64,000 nucleotides of DNA from Paenibacillus_G sp049942825 (GTDB taxonomy: Bacteria > Bacillota > Bacilli > Paenibacillales > NBRC-103111), in contig NZ_CP187970.1 in the NCBI RefSeq assembly GCF_049942825.1, positions 5,642,001 to 5,706,000 of the forward strand, written 5' to 3'. The notes beneath the pieces were generated by a model, which had not been told where the DNA came from, ran no database searches, and saw only the letters and a program-made list of their open reading frames with translations. Below are positions 7,501 through 15,954 of the stretch, piece after piece (the stretch's first letter is position 1; each line of letters starts with the position of its first letter). The translations under genes were made by a program, and so were the position numbers.

Positions 7501-9225
7501 TTAATCCTCAATTGTGGAGAGGTCGCCTGTAGGGAGGTTCAGCTCCCAGGCTTTGAGGACTCGGCGCATGATCTTGCCGCTGCGGGTCTTCGGCAGCTTG
7601 TCTTTGAACTCGATCTCGCGCGGGGCCGCGTGGGCGGACAGGCCTTCCTTCACGAAGCGGGAGATGTCGGCCTTGAGCTCATCGGACGGCGTGTAGCCTT
7701 CGCGCAGGGCGATGAAAGCCTTGATGATCTCGCCGCGCATCGGGTCCGGCTTGCCGATGACGCCTGCTTCGGCTACAGCCGGGTGCTCGACGAGCTTGCT
7801 CTCGACCTCGAACGGGCCTACGCGCTCACCGGCGGTATTGATGACGTCGTCGATCCGTCCCTGGAACCAGAAGTACCCGTCTTCGTCCATATAAGCGGAA
7901 TCGCCGGAGATGTACCAGCCCTGAATCCGGAAGTACTCCTCGTACTTCGCCGGGTTCTTCCAGATCTTGCGCATCATGGACGGCCAAGGCGTCTTGATCG
8001 CGAGGTTACCCATGCGGTACGGCGGCAGCACGTTGCCCGCATCGTCGATGATGGCCGCCTCGATGCCCGGCAGCGGCTTGCCCATCGAGCCCGGACGGAT
8101 CGCCATGCACGGGTAGTTGCAGATGAGCTGGCCGCCGGTCTCCGTCATCCACCACGTATCGTGGATGCGCTGGTTGTAGACCTTGAGCCCCCAGCGGACG
8201 ACCTCCGGGTTGAGCGGCTCGCCTACGCTGAGCACGTGGCGCAGCGATCCCAGGTTGAACTGCTTCACGGCATCGTCTCCGGCGCCCATCAGCATCCGGA
8301 AGGCCGTCGGCGCGCTGTACCATACGGTTACGCCATAGCGCTCAATTGTCCGGTACCAGTCCTGTGGAGAGAAGCGGCCCCCGCGGATGACGTTCGTAGC
8401 CCCGTTCAGCCAAGGTGCGAAAATCCCGTACGAGGTTCCGGTAACCCATCCCGGGTCGGCCGTACACCAGTACACGTCGTCTTCCTGCAGATCCAGCACG
8501 ACACGGCCTGTGTAGTAATGCTGCAGCATCGCATTATGCACATGGAAGACGCCCTTCGGCTTGCCCGTCGAACCCGACGTATAGTGGATGAGCAGTCCAT
8601 CCTCGCGGTCGACCCATTCCAGCTCCAGCTCCTCGGAAGCATTCTCCATTTCCTTACGGAAATCGACCTGCCCCTCAGCAAGTGTAAGGTCTTCCCCGAC
8701 CAGAATGACGTGCTTCAAATGCGGCAGTTGATCTACAGGTACACGCGACAGCTGTGACGGCGTCGTTACGATAGCGACCGCCTCGCTGTCCTCCAGCCGG
8801 TCGCGCACGGCCGTTTCCATGAACGCCTCGAACAGCGGACCGACCACCGCTCCGACTTTGATGGCCCCAAGCAGTGCAAAGTACAGCTCCGGCGTCCGGG
8901 GCATGAAGATGAAGACCCGGTCCCCTTTGCCCACCCCCAGTCCCTTGAGCACGTTGCCGAATCGGTTCGACTGCTGCTTCATCTCGAGATATGTATATTG
9001 TTCATCGCGGCGGTCGTCACTGTAGTACAGAGCGACTTTGTCCCGGCGGGACGATTCGGCATGCCGGTCGATCGCCTCGTAGGCCGCGTTCAGCTTTCCG
9101 GTCTGCGACCAGGAGAATGTCGCCTCAATGTCTTCCCAGCGGAAGCCCGCGCGTTCCTCTTCATAGTTCTTCATGTTGGATTGTGCCGTTACAGGTGCAA
9201 TGCTTTCCACATTCGTCTGATCCAT
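7501..9225 (-). CDS. acsA: Acetyl-CoA synthetase
   Basis: AMP-forming acetate:CoA ligase that turns acetate plus ATP and CoA into acetyl-CoA through acetyl-AMP. The product has 574 residues (Bacillus AcsA is 572). The P-loop motif HYTSGSTGKPKGV, the YSAPTAFR and TWWMTETGG blocks and GRIDDVINTAGERV are present. The C-terminal PKTRSGKIMRR carries the catalytic Lys at about 551, the residue that AcuA acetylates. The start chosen is the ATG at 9225, with GGAGGG 7 nt upstream. A GTG at 9282 in the same frame lies at or before the predicted transcription start, so it is unlikely. acuA lies divergently next door, as in Bacillus. Confidence 0.95.
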   Translation of the reverse strand: MDQTNVESIAPVTAQSNMKNYEEERAGFRWEDIEATFSWSQTGKLNAAYEAIDRHAESSRRDKVALYYSDDRRDEQYTYLEMKQQSNRFGNVLKGLGVGKGDRVFIFMPRTPELYFALLGAIKVGAVVGPLFEAFMETAVRDRLEDSEAVAIVTTPSQLSRVPVDQLPHLKHVILVGEDLTLAEGQVDFRKEMENASEELELEWVDREDGLLIHYTSGSTGKPKGVFHVHNAMLQHYYTGRVVLDLQEDDVYWCTADPGWVTGTSYGIFAPWLNGATNVIRGGRFSPQDWYRTIERYGVTVWYSAPTAFRMLMGAGDDAVKQFNLGSLRHVLSVGEPLNPEVVRWGLKVYNQRIHDTWWMTETGGQLICNYPCMAIRPGSMGKPLPGIEAAIIDDAGNVLPPYRMGNLAIKTPWPSMMRKIWKNPAKYEEYFRIQGWYISGDSAYMDEDGYFWFQGRIDDVINTAGERVGPFEVESKLVEHPAVAEAGVIGKPDPMRGEIIKAFIALREGYTPSDELKADISRFVKEGLSAHAAPREIEFKDKLPKTRSGKIMRRVLKAWELNLPTGDLSTIED

Positions 9226-9258
9226 GCCGCAGCCCTCCATTACCTCTTCCATTGTTTT

Positions 9259-9271
9259 TGAAACGCTTTCA
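9259..9271. promoter_or_regulatory. cre site for CcpA at acsA
   Basis: TGAAACGCTTTCA is a perfect 13-bp palindrome that fits the cre consensus. It lies 16 bp downstream of the acsA -10, where bound CcpA would block transcription. Bacillus acsA is known to be glucose-repressed through CcpA. ccpA itself is 4 kb away. Confidence 0.8.
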
Positions 9272-9286
9272 TTGCTCACCACCCTT

Positions 9287-9292
9287 ATTATA
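9287..9292 (-). promoter_or_regulatory. -10 box of acsA
   Basis: TATAAT on the minus strand at 9287-9292, with no convincing -35. Transcription would begin near 9280, which argues against the upstream GTG start of acsA. Confidence 0.55.
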
Positions 9293-9368
9293 CCATAAGC
9301 CTTTTTATTCGACTATTTTTTTGTTATGCTGGAAGGGACAGTTCTGGAAGGGGGAAACGTTCCACCGG

Positions 9369-10001
9369 ATGAATCACATCAAAATCTATCAGCAATCTTC
9401 GGTCCCATATCAGAACACGGAGCTGGTTCTCGAAGGTCCCGTACCTCCCGAGCAGCTGCGCAAGTATACGATGCACCCTGACCTTGATGCCTTCCGCAGG
9501 CCCAAAGAGCAGTTTGAAGCGCTGGTGGAGATCGCCGGCCTGCCAGAGGGGCGCATTATTCTCGCCCGGCATGAAGAAGTCATCGTTGGGTATGTTACCT
9601 TCCACTATGCCGACGAGCTGGAGCGCTGGTCCGAAGGCGGCATGCTCGATCTTATCGAGCTCGGCGCCATTGAAGTTGCCAATGCGTACCGGGGACTTGG
9701 ACTTGGCAAGAAGCTGATCCGGCTTGCCTTCGAAGACGGGCAGCTGGAGAATGTCATCACCTTTACGACCGAATACTATTGGCACTGGGATCTGGAGTCC
9801 AGTGGGCTGACCGTCTGGCAGTACCGCGACATGATGGAGAAGCTGATGAAGAGCGTCGATATGGTCTGGTTCGCCACGGATGACCCGGAGATCTGCTCCC
9901 ACCCCGCCAACTGCCTGATGGTCCGTATCGGCAAAAACGTACCGCTGTCCTCCGTCGAGCAGTTCGACAGAGTCCGATTCCGGCAGCGGTTCATGTACTA
10001 A
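9369..10001 (+). CDS. acuA: Acetyltransferase AcuA (acetyl-CoA synthetase acetylase)
   Basis: GNAT-fold acetyltransferase that acetylates the C-terminal lysine of AcsA and switches it off. The product has 210 residues, the same as Bacillus AcuA, with shared blocks EGRIILARHEE, DLIELGAIEVANAYRGLGLGKKL (acetyl-CoA loop), TTEYYWHWDLE and WFATDDPEICSHPANCLM. The frame is open to 8991 but that part is antisense to acsA. The ATG at 9369 has GGAAGGGGG 14 nt ahead, a rather long spacing. Its stop overlaps the first possible acuC start (TAATG), so the two genes are co-translated or nearly so. Confidence 0.93.
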   Translation: MNHIKIYQQSSVPYQNTELVLEGPVPPEQLRKYTMHPDLDAFRRPKEQFEALVEIAGLPEGRIILARHEEVIVGYVTFHYADELERWSEGGMLDLIELGAIEVANAYRGLGLGKKLIRLAFEDGQLENVITFTTEYYWHWDLESSGLTVWQYRDMMEKLMKSVDMVWFATDDPEICSHPANCLMVRIGKNVPLSSVEQFDRVRFRQRFMY

Positions 10002-10018
10002 TGGGGGCGCAGGGAAGC

Positions 10019-11197
10019 ATGGAGCGACAAGCTTTGTTTATTTATAACGAGAATGAAACCGCATACCGGTTCAATGATGATCATCCGTTCAACCAAAAGC
10101 GTCTGCTGCTGACCGTGGACCTGCTGCGCCGGGCGGGCGCCCTCCCCCCCTCCTGTATGGAGCCTCCGCGGCCTGTGGACCCTGATAAGCTTTGTACCGT
10201 CCACGCCAAAGAGTACGTGGAAGCCGTGATCGCCCTCAGCCAGCCCGTACCGGACGAAGCTTGGGTAGGCCGGGCAGCCACCTATGGGCTCGACACGGAG
10301 GATACGCCTTTCTTCCACGGGATGCATGAGGCGACCTCCACGGTTGTCGGCGGCTCCGTACAGGCGGTGGATGCCGTCATGACCGGGCGGACCCCGCATG
10401 CGCTGCATCTGGGCGGCGGCCTGCATCATGCGCTGGCGGGCAAAGGAGCCGGCTTCTGCGTGTACAACGACGCCTCTGTTGCCATTGAGCATGCCAAGTG
10501 CCAATACGGGGCAAGGGTGTTGTATATCGACACGGACGTGCATCACGGAGACGGAGTGCAGTGGAGCTTTTACACCGATCCCGACGTCTGTACGTTCTCC
10601 ATTCATGAGACCGGCAAATACCTCTTTCCGGGTACAGGAGCCGTTCAGGAGCGCGGGGAAGACAGCGGCTTCGGAGCGACCGTGAACGTGCCGGTAGAGC
10701 CTTACACGGAGGATGAGTCATGGATGGAGTGCTTCGAAGATGTGCTGGTGAAGGTGATCGACCAATTCAAACCGGGCCTGATCGTATCCCAGCACGGCTG
10801 CGACGCCCATGCCTTCGACCCCCTCGCCCATGTGCACTGCTCCATGGAGATTTACCGGGCGATGCCGGCACTGATTCACCGGCTGGCCCATCAATACTGT
10901 GAGGGCCGCTGGGTCGCCCTCGGCGGCGGCGGGTATGACATCTGGCGTGTCGTTCCGCGGGCCTGGAGCCTGCTGTGGCTGGAGATGACGGATCATCCCC
11001 TGCGTGATGCCATGAAAGCGGATGCGGGCCTTCCGCTTCCTGCTGACTGGGTGAAGGCTTGGCAGCCGTTCAGTGAGGAACCGCTGCCCCCTACCTGGCT
11101 CGATCCGGTGGACACTTGGGCGCCGATGCCCCGCCGGGCCGAGATCACGGTCAAGAACCGGCAGACCAAGGAGATCGCGATGCTGTATCTGAAGTAG
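10019..11197 (+). CDS. acuC: Acetoin utilization deacetylase AcuC
   Basis: Class I histone-deacetylase-fold, zinc-dependent protein deacetylase. In Bacillus it removes the acetyl group that AcuA puts on AcsA and so restores acetate activation. The product has 392 residues. Active-site blocks are GGGLHHALAGKGAGFCVYND, DTDVHHGDGVQ (zinc Asp/His) and SQHGCDAHAFDPL, followed by LGGGGYD. Two in-frame ATGs are possible: 10001, which overlaps the acuA stop but has no ribosome site, and 10019, which matches the Bacillus N-terminus (FIY.......HPFNQ) and follows GGGGGCGCAGGGA; I use 10019. acuB, which sits between acuA and acuC in Bacillus, is missing. Confidence 0.93.
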   Translation: MERQALFIYNENETAYRFNDDHPFNQKRLLLTVDLLRRAGALPPSCMEPPRPVDPDKLCTVHAKEYVEAVIALSQPVPDEAWVGRAATYGLDTEDTPFFHGMHEATSTVVGGSVQAVDAVMTGRTPHALHLGGGLHHALAGKGAGFCVYNDASVAIEHAKCQYGARVLYIDTDVHHGDGVQWSFYTDPDVCTFSIHETGKYLFPGTGAVQERGEDSGFGATVNVPVEPYTEDESWMECFEDVLVKVIDQFKPGLIVSQHGCDAHAFDPLAHVHCSMEIYRAMPALIHRLAHQYCEGRWVALGGGGYDIWRVVPRAWSLLWLEMTDHPLRDAMKADAGLPLPADWVKAWQPFSEEPLPPTWLDPVDTWAPMPRRAEITVKNRQTKEIAMLYLK

Positions 11198-11290
11198 CTC
11201 CGAGCGGAAGCAGAAGCATGCAGAAAGCACTTTTTTGCAGCCACATCGCACTTCGGACTGCCTCCAGATGCTGCATCTCCAAACAAAAAA

Positions 11291-11332
11291 CACAAGAAAA
11301 CCCGCAGCCCAAGGGCCGCGGGTTTTCTTGTG
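11291..11332. terminator. Bidirectional terminator between acuC and glyS
   Basis: CACAAGAAAACCCGC (11291-11305) is exactly complementary to GCGGGTTTTCTTGTG (11318-11332). A-rich and T-rich tracts lie inside and outside the stem, so it suits both converging genes. Confidence 0.85.
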
Positions 11333-11337
11333 TGCTA

Positions 11338-12723
11338 TTAGAACTCCAGCTTGCTCTCAATGAACGCTTTCAGCTCGCTGATCGGCATCCGCGTCTGTTC
11401 CATCGTATCGCGGTCACGCACGGTCACTTGGCCGTCCGTCTCGGACTCGAAGTCATACGTGATGCAGAACGGCGTACCGATCTCGTCGTGGCGGCGGTAC
11501 CGCTTGCCGATCGACCCCGTCTCATCGTAATCGACGAGGAAGTGCTTCGCGAGGTCGGCGAACACCTTGTGTGCGCCTTCGGACAGCTTCTTCGACAGTG
11601 GGAAGATCGCCGCTTTGTAAGGCGCAAGTGCCGGGTGGAAATGCAGAACGGTCCGGCTGTCGTCGCCTTCGAGCTGCTGCTCTTCGTACGCGTCGATCAG
11701 GAAGGCCAGGGTTACACGGTCCGCACCCAGTGACGGCTCGATGCAGTAAGGAACATAGCGTTCATTCGTTTCCTGCTCGATATAGTTGAAGTCCTCACCC
11801 GAATGGGACATGTGCTGCTTCAGGTCATAGTCGGTACGGTCCGCAATGCCCCACAGCTCGCCCCAGCCGAACGGGAACTTGTACTCGATGTCGGTCGTCG
11901 CGTTGCTGTAGTGGGACAGCTCGTCCTCATTGTGATCGCGCAGACGGATGCTGGTCTCGCTGATGCCGAGCTTCAGCAGCCAATCGCGGCAGAAGCCGCG
12001 CCAGTACTCGAACCACTGCAGGTCCTCGCCCGGCTTGCAGAAGAATTCAAGCTCCATCTGCTCGAACTCGCGCGTACGGAACGTGAAGTTCCCCGGCGTG
12101 ATCTCGTTCCGGAAGCTCTTGCCGATCTGGCCGATACCGAAAGGCAGCTTCTTGCGCATCGTACGCTGTACGTTCTTGAAGTTGACGAAGATGCCCTGTG
12201 CCGTCTCGGGACGCATGTACACCACGTTGGCGCTCGATTCCGTTACGCCCTGGAACGTCTTGAACATGAGATTGAACTGGCGGATATCCGTGTAATCCAA
12301 TGCGCCGCAATCCGGACAAACGATCTTATGCTCGGAGATCAGCTTCTCCATGTCGGCGAAGGTCATGCCGTCTACAATGATCTCGATGCCCTTCTCGCCC
12401 AGCGCGTTCTCGATCAGCTTGTCGGCGCGGTGACGCACTTTACACTGCTTGCAGTCGATCATCGGATCGTTAAAGTTGCCGACGTGGCCGGAAGCGACCC
12501 ATGCCTGCGGGTTCATCAGAATGGCTGCATCCAGACCGACATTGTATGGGGATTCCTGGATGAATTTCTTCCACCAGGCGCGCTTGATGTTATTCTTAAG
12601 TTCAACGCCGAGGGGACCGTAATCCCAGGTGTTGGCCAGGCCGCCGTAAATTTCGGAGCCCGGGAAGACGAACCCGCGGTGTTTGGCAAGAGCCGTGATT
12701 TGATCCATGGTTACTGAAGACAT
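11338..12723 (-). CDS. glyS: Glycyl-tRNA synthetase, single-chain dimeric type
   Basis: Class II synthetase that charges tRNA-Gly. The product has 461 residues and is the alpha-2 form, not the two-gene glyQ/glyS tetramer of Bacillus subtilis. It has GSEIYGGLANTWDYGPLG near the N-terminus and paired CxxC elements (CKQC near 94, CPDCG near 140) that suggest a zinc insertion. Motif 2 is FRNEITPGNFTFRTREFEQME and motif 3 is EPSLGADRVTLAFL; an anticodon-binding domain follows. AAGGAGAG with 9-nt spacing sets the ATG at 12723. It lies 47 nt after mtnN on the same strand and is probably co-transcribed. Confidence 0.95.
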   Translation of the reverse strand: MSSVTMDQITALAKHRGFVFPGSEIYGGLANTWDYGPLGVELKNNIKRAWWKKFIQESPYNVGLDAAILMNPQAWVASGHVGNFNDPMIDCKQCKVRHRADKLIENALGEKGIEIIVDGMTFADMEKLISEHKIVCPDCGALDYTDIRQFNLMFKTFQGVTESSANVVYMRPETAQGIFVNFKNVQRTMRKKLPFGIGQIGKSFRNEITPGNFTFRTREFEQMELEFFCKPGEDLQWFEYWRGFCRDWLLKLGISETSIRLRDHNEDELSHYSNATTDIEYKFPFGWGELWGIADRTDYDLKQHMSHSGEDFNYIEQETNERYVPYCIEPSLGADRVTLAFLIDAYEEQQLEGDDSRTVLHFHPALAPYKAAIFPLSKKLSEGAHKVFADLAKHFLVDYDETGSIGKRYRRHDEIGTPFCITYDFESETDGQVTVRDRDTMEQTRMPISELKAFIESKLEF

Positions 12724-12770
12724 GATTAGCAACTCTCCTTCTGGTTATGTAAAGACAGATCCAGTCTCTT

Positions 12771-13475
12771 CTACTGGAGCCGCTGAAGCATTCCGTCGAT
12801 AATGCGGAACGAATTCTCGGACGCCTGCTGGGTAAATTCGGCAAAATTCACATGGGCCGATCCATCCGCCTTGTCCGACATGGAGCGGATGATCACGAAC
12901 GGAACCCCGTTCATCGAGCAGGCCTGGGCCACTGCCGCGCCTTCCATCTCCGTGCACGTGCCGCTAAGCTCCTTATAGAGCTGGCTGACGGTCTCGCGGC
13001 TCGAGATGAACTGGTCGCCGGAGAGCACACGGCCTTCCTTCACCCGTCCGCCGAACAGCTCGGCGCTTACTTCCGCCGCCAGCTTCCGGAGCTTCTCGTC
13101 GGCCGCGAACAGCGAGGTGGCTTCATAAGGAATTGTTCCCCGCGGGAAGCCGAGCGCCGTCACGTCCATGTCATGCTGGAGGCACTCCGTCGATACGACG
13201 ATGTCGCCCACATCCAGTCCCGGATCGACCGCCCCGGCGACACCGGTGAACAGCACCGCTTCCACGCCGAAGGTATCGATCAGGATCTGCGTCGTCACCG
13301 CCGCATTGACCTTGCCTACGCCCGACTTGCAGAGCATGATCGAGCGGTCATGGAATGTGCCTTCATAGAAGGTGATCCCTGCTTTGACCTTCTGGGTAAC
13401 GCTCTTCATACCTTCATGAAACAGCTCAATCTCTTCTTTCATCGCGCCGATGACGCCGATTTTGCCGTAAGTCAA
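12771..13475 (-). CDS. mtnN: 5'-methylthioadenosine/S-adenosylhomocysteine nucleosidase
   Basis: Cleaves MTA and SAH to adenine and the thioribose sugar, feeding methionine salvage and AI-2 precursor formation. The product has 234 residues. GVIGAMKEEIELF at the start, FTGVAGAVDPGLDVGDIV, TEMEGAAVAQAC (catalytic Glu and substrate Met-Glu) and IIRSMSDKAD (catalytic Asp) identify the family. The start is a TTG at 13475, chosen because GAGGGGG stands 7 nt before it; the next ATG would remove the first beta strand. It lies upstream of glyS on the same strand. Confidence 0.94.
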   Translation of the reverse strand: MTYGKIGVIGAMKEEIELFHEGMKSVTQKVKAGITFYEGTFHDRSIMLCKSGVGKVNAAVTTQILIDTFGVEAVLFTGVAGAVDPGLDVGDIVVSTECLQHDMDVTALGFPRGTIPYEATSLFAADEKLRKLAAEVSAELFGGRVKEGRVLSGDQFISSRETVSQLYKELSGTCTEMEGAAVAQACSMNGVPFVIIRSMSDKADGSAHVNFAEFTQQASENSFRIIDGMLQRLQ

Positions 13476-13579
13476 TTGAAATCCCCCTCACCGAACCCCA
13501 TGCATTTTCCAAATATTGGCTTACATAACTGTTGATAAAAGTCCCTTCGCCGCTCCCTGCCAGCACCCTCATCTGTGAC

Positions 13580-13613
13580 AAAAAGAAGTGGCTCACTAGG
13601 AACGTTGAGCCAC
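13580..13613 (-). terminator. Terminator overlapping the end of ccpA
   Basis: On the minus strand GTGGCTCA (13606-13613) and TGAGCCAC (13588-13595) form an 8-bp stem followed by TTCTTTTTG. The ccpA stop codon (13596-13598) lies in the loop, so translation to the end may interfere with folding. Confidence 0.7.
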
Positions 13614-14618
13614 CGAGTTTCTATGAATGACTTCATGCGGCAGAATCACCTGGGTCAGTTCGGAAGCATCCTTCGTTTCCTTGTTCATCAGCTTCGTCAG
13701 CAGACGCATCGCTACGGCCCCAATATCATACATCGGCTGCGCAACCGTTGTCAGCAGCGGACGAACCATGGACGCCATACGAATATTATCTACGGAGATC
13801 ACGGATATGTCCTCCGGCACGCGGAGACCGGAATCCTGCAGGCTATGTATTGCACCGATCGCCATCTCATCCGTCGCGGCGAAAATGGCCGTCGGACGCT
13901 CGTCCAGCTCAAGGAAATGCTTGGTGACTTCCATGCCGGATTCATACCGGTAGTTGCCGATCCGCACATAATCCTCGTTAACCGGAAGGTTTGCGGCTTC
14001 AAGCGCTTTCCTGTACCCCTGGTAGCGCGCATATCCGTTCGCGGGATCCTGCAGCGTGCCGGAGATCATCGCGATCTTCGTATGGCCGTTCTGCAGCAGC
14101 ACATTCACCGCATCGAAGGCCGCCTTCTCATGGTCAATATCGACCGAAGGAATCACACGCTGTTCATCCGCCGTCGCGCACAGCACCACGGGCACCGAAG
14201 ACGTCTTGAACGCTTGAATGTGATCTTCCGTTACGGCGCCGCCCATGAACAGGAGTCCGTCCACCTGCTTCTCGAGCAGCGTATTGATAACGCGGATTTC
14301 CTTTTCTTTCTTCTTATCCGCGTTGCACAAAATAATATTGTAATGGTACATGTTAGCGATATCTTCGATTCCACGGGCAACTTCGGAGAATATGGAGTTG
14401 GAGATATCAGGAATGACCACGCCGACGGTTGTCGTCTTCTTGCTGGCCAGGCCTCTCGCTACAGCATTCGGACGGTAGCCCAAACGCTCGATGGCTTCGA
14501 ATACTTTCTTGCGCGTCTGTGGCTTCACGTTCGGATTGTTGTTGACAACCCGGGATACGGTTGCCATGGAAACGCCTGCTTCTCTGGCTACATCATAAAT
14601 TGTCACAGTCACGGCCAT
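13596..14618 (-). CDS. ccpA: Catabolite control protein A
   Basis: LacI/GalR-family master regulator of carbon catabolite repression; with HPr-Ser-P it binds cre sites. The product has 340 residues. The N-terminal HTH TIYDVAREAGVSMATVSRVV is nearly identical to Bacillus CcpA, as are NPNVKPQTRKKVFEAIERL and YRPNAVARGLASKKTTTVGV; the C-terminus has YDIGAVAMRLLTKLMNKE. The ATG at 14618 is only a few bases after GGAGAG. A GTG at 14612 has better spacing and would start MTVTIYDVA, closer to Bacillus; the true start may be that one. At least four cre-like sites lie in this window. Confidence 0.96.
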   Translation of the reverse strand: MAVTVTIYDVAREAGVSMATVSRVVNNNPNVKPQTRKKVFEAIERLGYRPNAVARGLASKKTTTVGVVIPDISNSIFSEVARGIEDIANMYHYNIILCNADKKKEKEIRVINTLLEKQVDGLLFMGGAVTEDHIQAFKTSSVPVVLCATADEQRVIPSVDIDHEKAAFDAVNVLLQNGHTKIAMISGTLQDPANGYARYQGYRKALEAANLPVNEDYVRIGNYRYESGMEVTKHFLELDERPTAIFAATDEMAIGAIHSLQDSGLRVPEDISVISVDNIRMASMVRPLLTTVAQPMYDIGAVAMRLLTKLMNKETKDASELTQVILPHEVIHRNSVAQRS

Positions 14619-14665
14619 TCTCTCCAATGTTTAAAATGTATAAAGCGATCATGTCATTTAGCCTT

Positions 14666-14694
14666 ATCATACGACAAATTGCTCAGGTACGCAA
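14666..14694 (-). promoter_or_regulatory. Promoter of ccpA
   Basis: On the minus strand TTGCGT (14689-14694), a 17-bp spacer and TATGAT (14666-14671), about 40 nt upstream of the ccpA start. Confidence 0.65.
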
Positions 14695-14785
14695 CGAATA
14701 TAAGGCTAGTCCTATGTATATAGTATCAAATCCATACCAAAAAAGCCAACTGACATGGACCGCCTATGCCGGCCGAACCCGGACT

Positions 14786-14866
14786 AAAAAATAAACATAC
14801 CGTCTCCAAGCCCCTCTCCGTCCTGGTAGAACGGACGGCAACTTTGTGCTTGATGAGACGGTATGT
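14786..14866 (-). terminator. Large branched hairpin with U-tract
   Basis: ACATACCGTCTC (14795-14806) pairs exactly with GAGACGGTATGT (14855-14866). Inside lies a second stem CCGTCC/GGACGG (14819-14838). On the minus strand the outer stem is followed by TTTATTTTTT (14786-14794). The simplest reading is a terminator for the gene at 14933-15352, but the nested stems and 48-nt interior are larger than usual, so a small RNA or attenuator is possible. Confidence 0.6.
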
Positions 14867-14932
14867 ATGTGCTGCAAGCAGGCGGGCATCCCGAAGAACA
14901 AGAACCCGGCCTGCGGGACGGCGTTCTTTCGG

Positions 14933-15352
14933 TTACGCCAAATCCTGCACGGCAAGCGAATGCTTCGTAATCTGTTCAAGACGCTTGCGCACGTCCTGAG
15001 TCCAGTCGGCATCGCCGAGGGACTGCGCCAGCAGCAGCAGATCGAGCAGCTCGTTGATCCGCTCCCGGATGATCGATTCCACCGGATCGGAGGCCCGGTT
15101 CTTCTCGGTGACCTTCACCATCAGATGGGCCACTTCGCTGATTTCATCGAAGTGCACCTGCTGTTTGCCGGGCTTGCCGCCCAGTGTTCCGATCAGTCCC
15201 GTAAGCTCGGGCTTGATCTCCGCGAACACTTCGTTGCGGCTGCAGGATTCGCAGGAGAAGATCGGCACGTTCTCGATCTCCACCTTGTTCTGATACATAA
15301 CAGTTCGAAGCCGGATGTTCATTTGATTTCCGCATTTACAAAGCTTCTGCAA
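14933..15352 (-). CDS. CxxC zinc-finger-like protein of unknown function
   Basis: The product has 139 residues. The N-terminal third has CKCGN and CESC pairs about 35 residues apart, around a short beta-like stretch (IENVPIFSCESC). This arrangement recalls the YgiT/MqsA-type zinc finger. The rest is helical and charged (ESIIRERINELLDLLLLAQSL). No enzyme motif is visible. Two adjacent TTG codons follow AAAGGAG; I take the second (15352, 8-nt spacing). It lies upstream of ccpA on the same strand, separated by a terminator-like hairpin. The function cannot be inferred. Confidence 0.75.
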   Translation of the reverse strand: MQKLCKCGNQMNIRLRTVMYQNKVEIENVPIFSCESCSRNEVFAEIKPELTGLIGTLGGKPGKQQVHFDEISEVAHLMVKVTEKNRASDPVESIIRERINELLDLLLLAQSLGDADWTQDVRKRLEQITKHSLAVQDLA

Positions 15353-15491
15353 CAATACCACTCCTTTTAGAGACAAAAAGCAGACCTGGGGTAAGCCTCC
15401 GGCACCGCATGATATGGGGCCTCGGACTTACCGGAAATTACAGATCCCGGAGACGTGCTGAGCGTGCTTGTACGGTACTGTAATATTCGCA

Positions 15492-15511
15492 TAGGTAGAA
15501 TTATTCTACCT
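15492..15511. promoter_or_regulatory. 8-bp palindrome between the CxxC gene and vanZ-like gene
   Basis: AGGTAGAA-TTA-TTCTACCT at 15493-15511 is a perfect inverted repeat. It could be an operator for the leftward CxxC gene or a weak terminator of the VanZ-like gene; there is no U-tract. Confidence 0.35.
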
Positions 15512-15540
15512 GTCCGCCTCTTTCTCCTGCCGGAGGTGCG

Positions 15541-15954
15541 TTAGTAATATTTAGCATCCACCGCTTTGGCGTATAGCCTCCGCAGGGGAGGGATATGCAG
15601 CAGAGCCATGCCGATGGCCGCTCCGATGCCATCGTTGCGCAGATCCGTCAGGGATACCGATCGCCGCGGCACGAAGGACTGGTGATACTCATCGGTAATT
15701 CCGTACAGAAAGCACAGCAGGACGATGCCCGCCATGACGGCCGCAGTCAGCCGTTTGGGACGGAAGGCCCATACGAACGTCCATCCGAGCACCAAATACG
15801 AGAAGAAGTGCCCGAAGTCGAAGCTCTGCAGCGCCGGAAACCAGCGGTGCAGCACAGCGAGCCAGCCGTCCAGATCATCCCCCGTCTTGGAGGAGAAGTA
15901 ATAGATGACCGCCATCCACAAAAGGGCCGGCAGCCAGCGAATCAGCCCGATCAT
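15541..15954 (-). CDS. VanZ-family membrane protein
   Basis: Small membrane protein of 137 residues with about four hydrophobic segments and the VanZ-like signature TDEYHQSFVPRRSVSLTDLRNDGIGAAIG. VanZ confers mild teicoplanin resistance in enterococci, but most members, probably including this one, have no known role. Its ATG overlaps the stop of the upstream DJ-1-like gene by four bases (ATGA), which suggests translational coupling. Confidence 0.85.
   Translation of the reverse strand: MIGLIRWLPALLWMAVIYYFSSKTGDDLDGWLAVLHRWFPALQSFDFGHFFSYLVLGWTFVWAFRPKRLTAAVMAGIVLLCFLYGITDEYHQSFVPRRSVSLTDLRNDGIGAAIGMALLHIPPLRRLYAKAVDAKYY

Noticed and set aside
9226..9282. GTG start of acsA at 9282
   Set aside because: It lies at or before the predicted transcription start, and the ATG at 9225 has a good ribosome site and matches family length.
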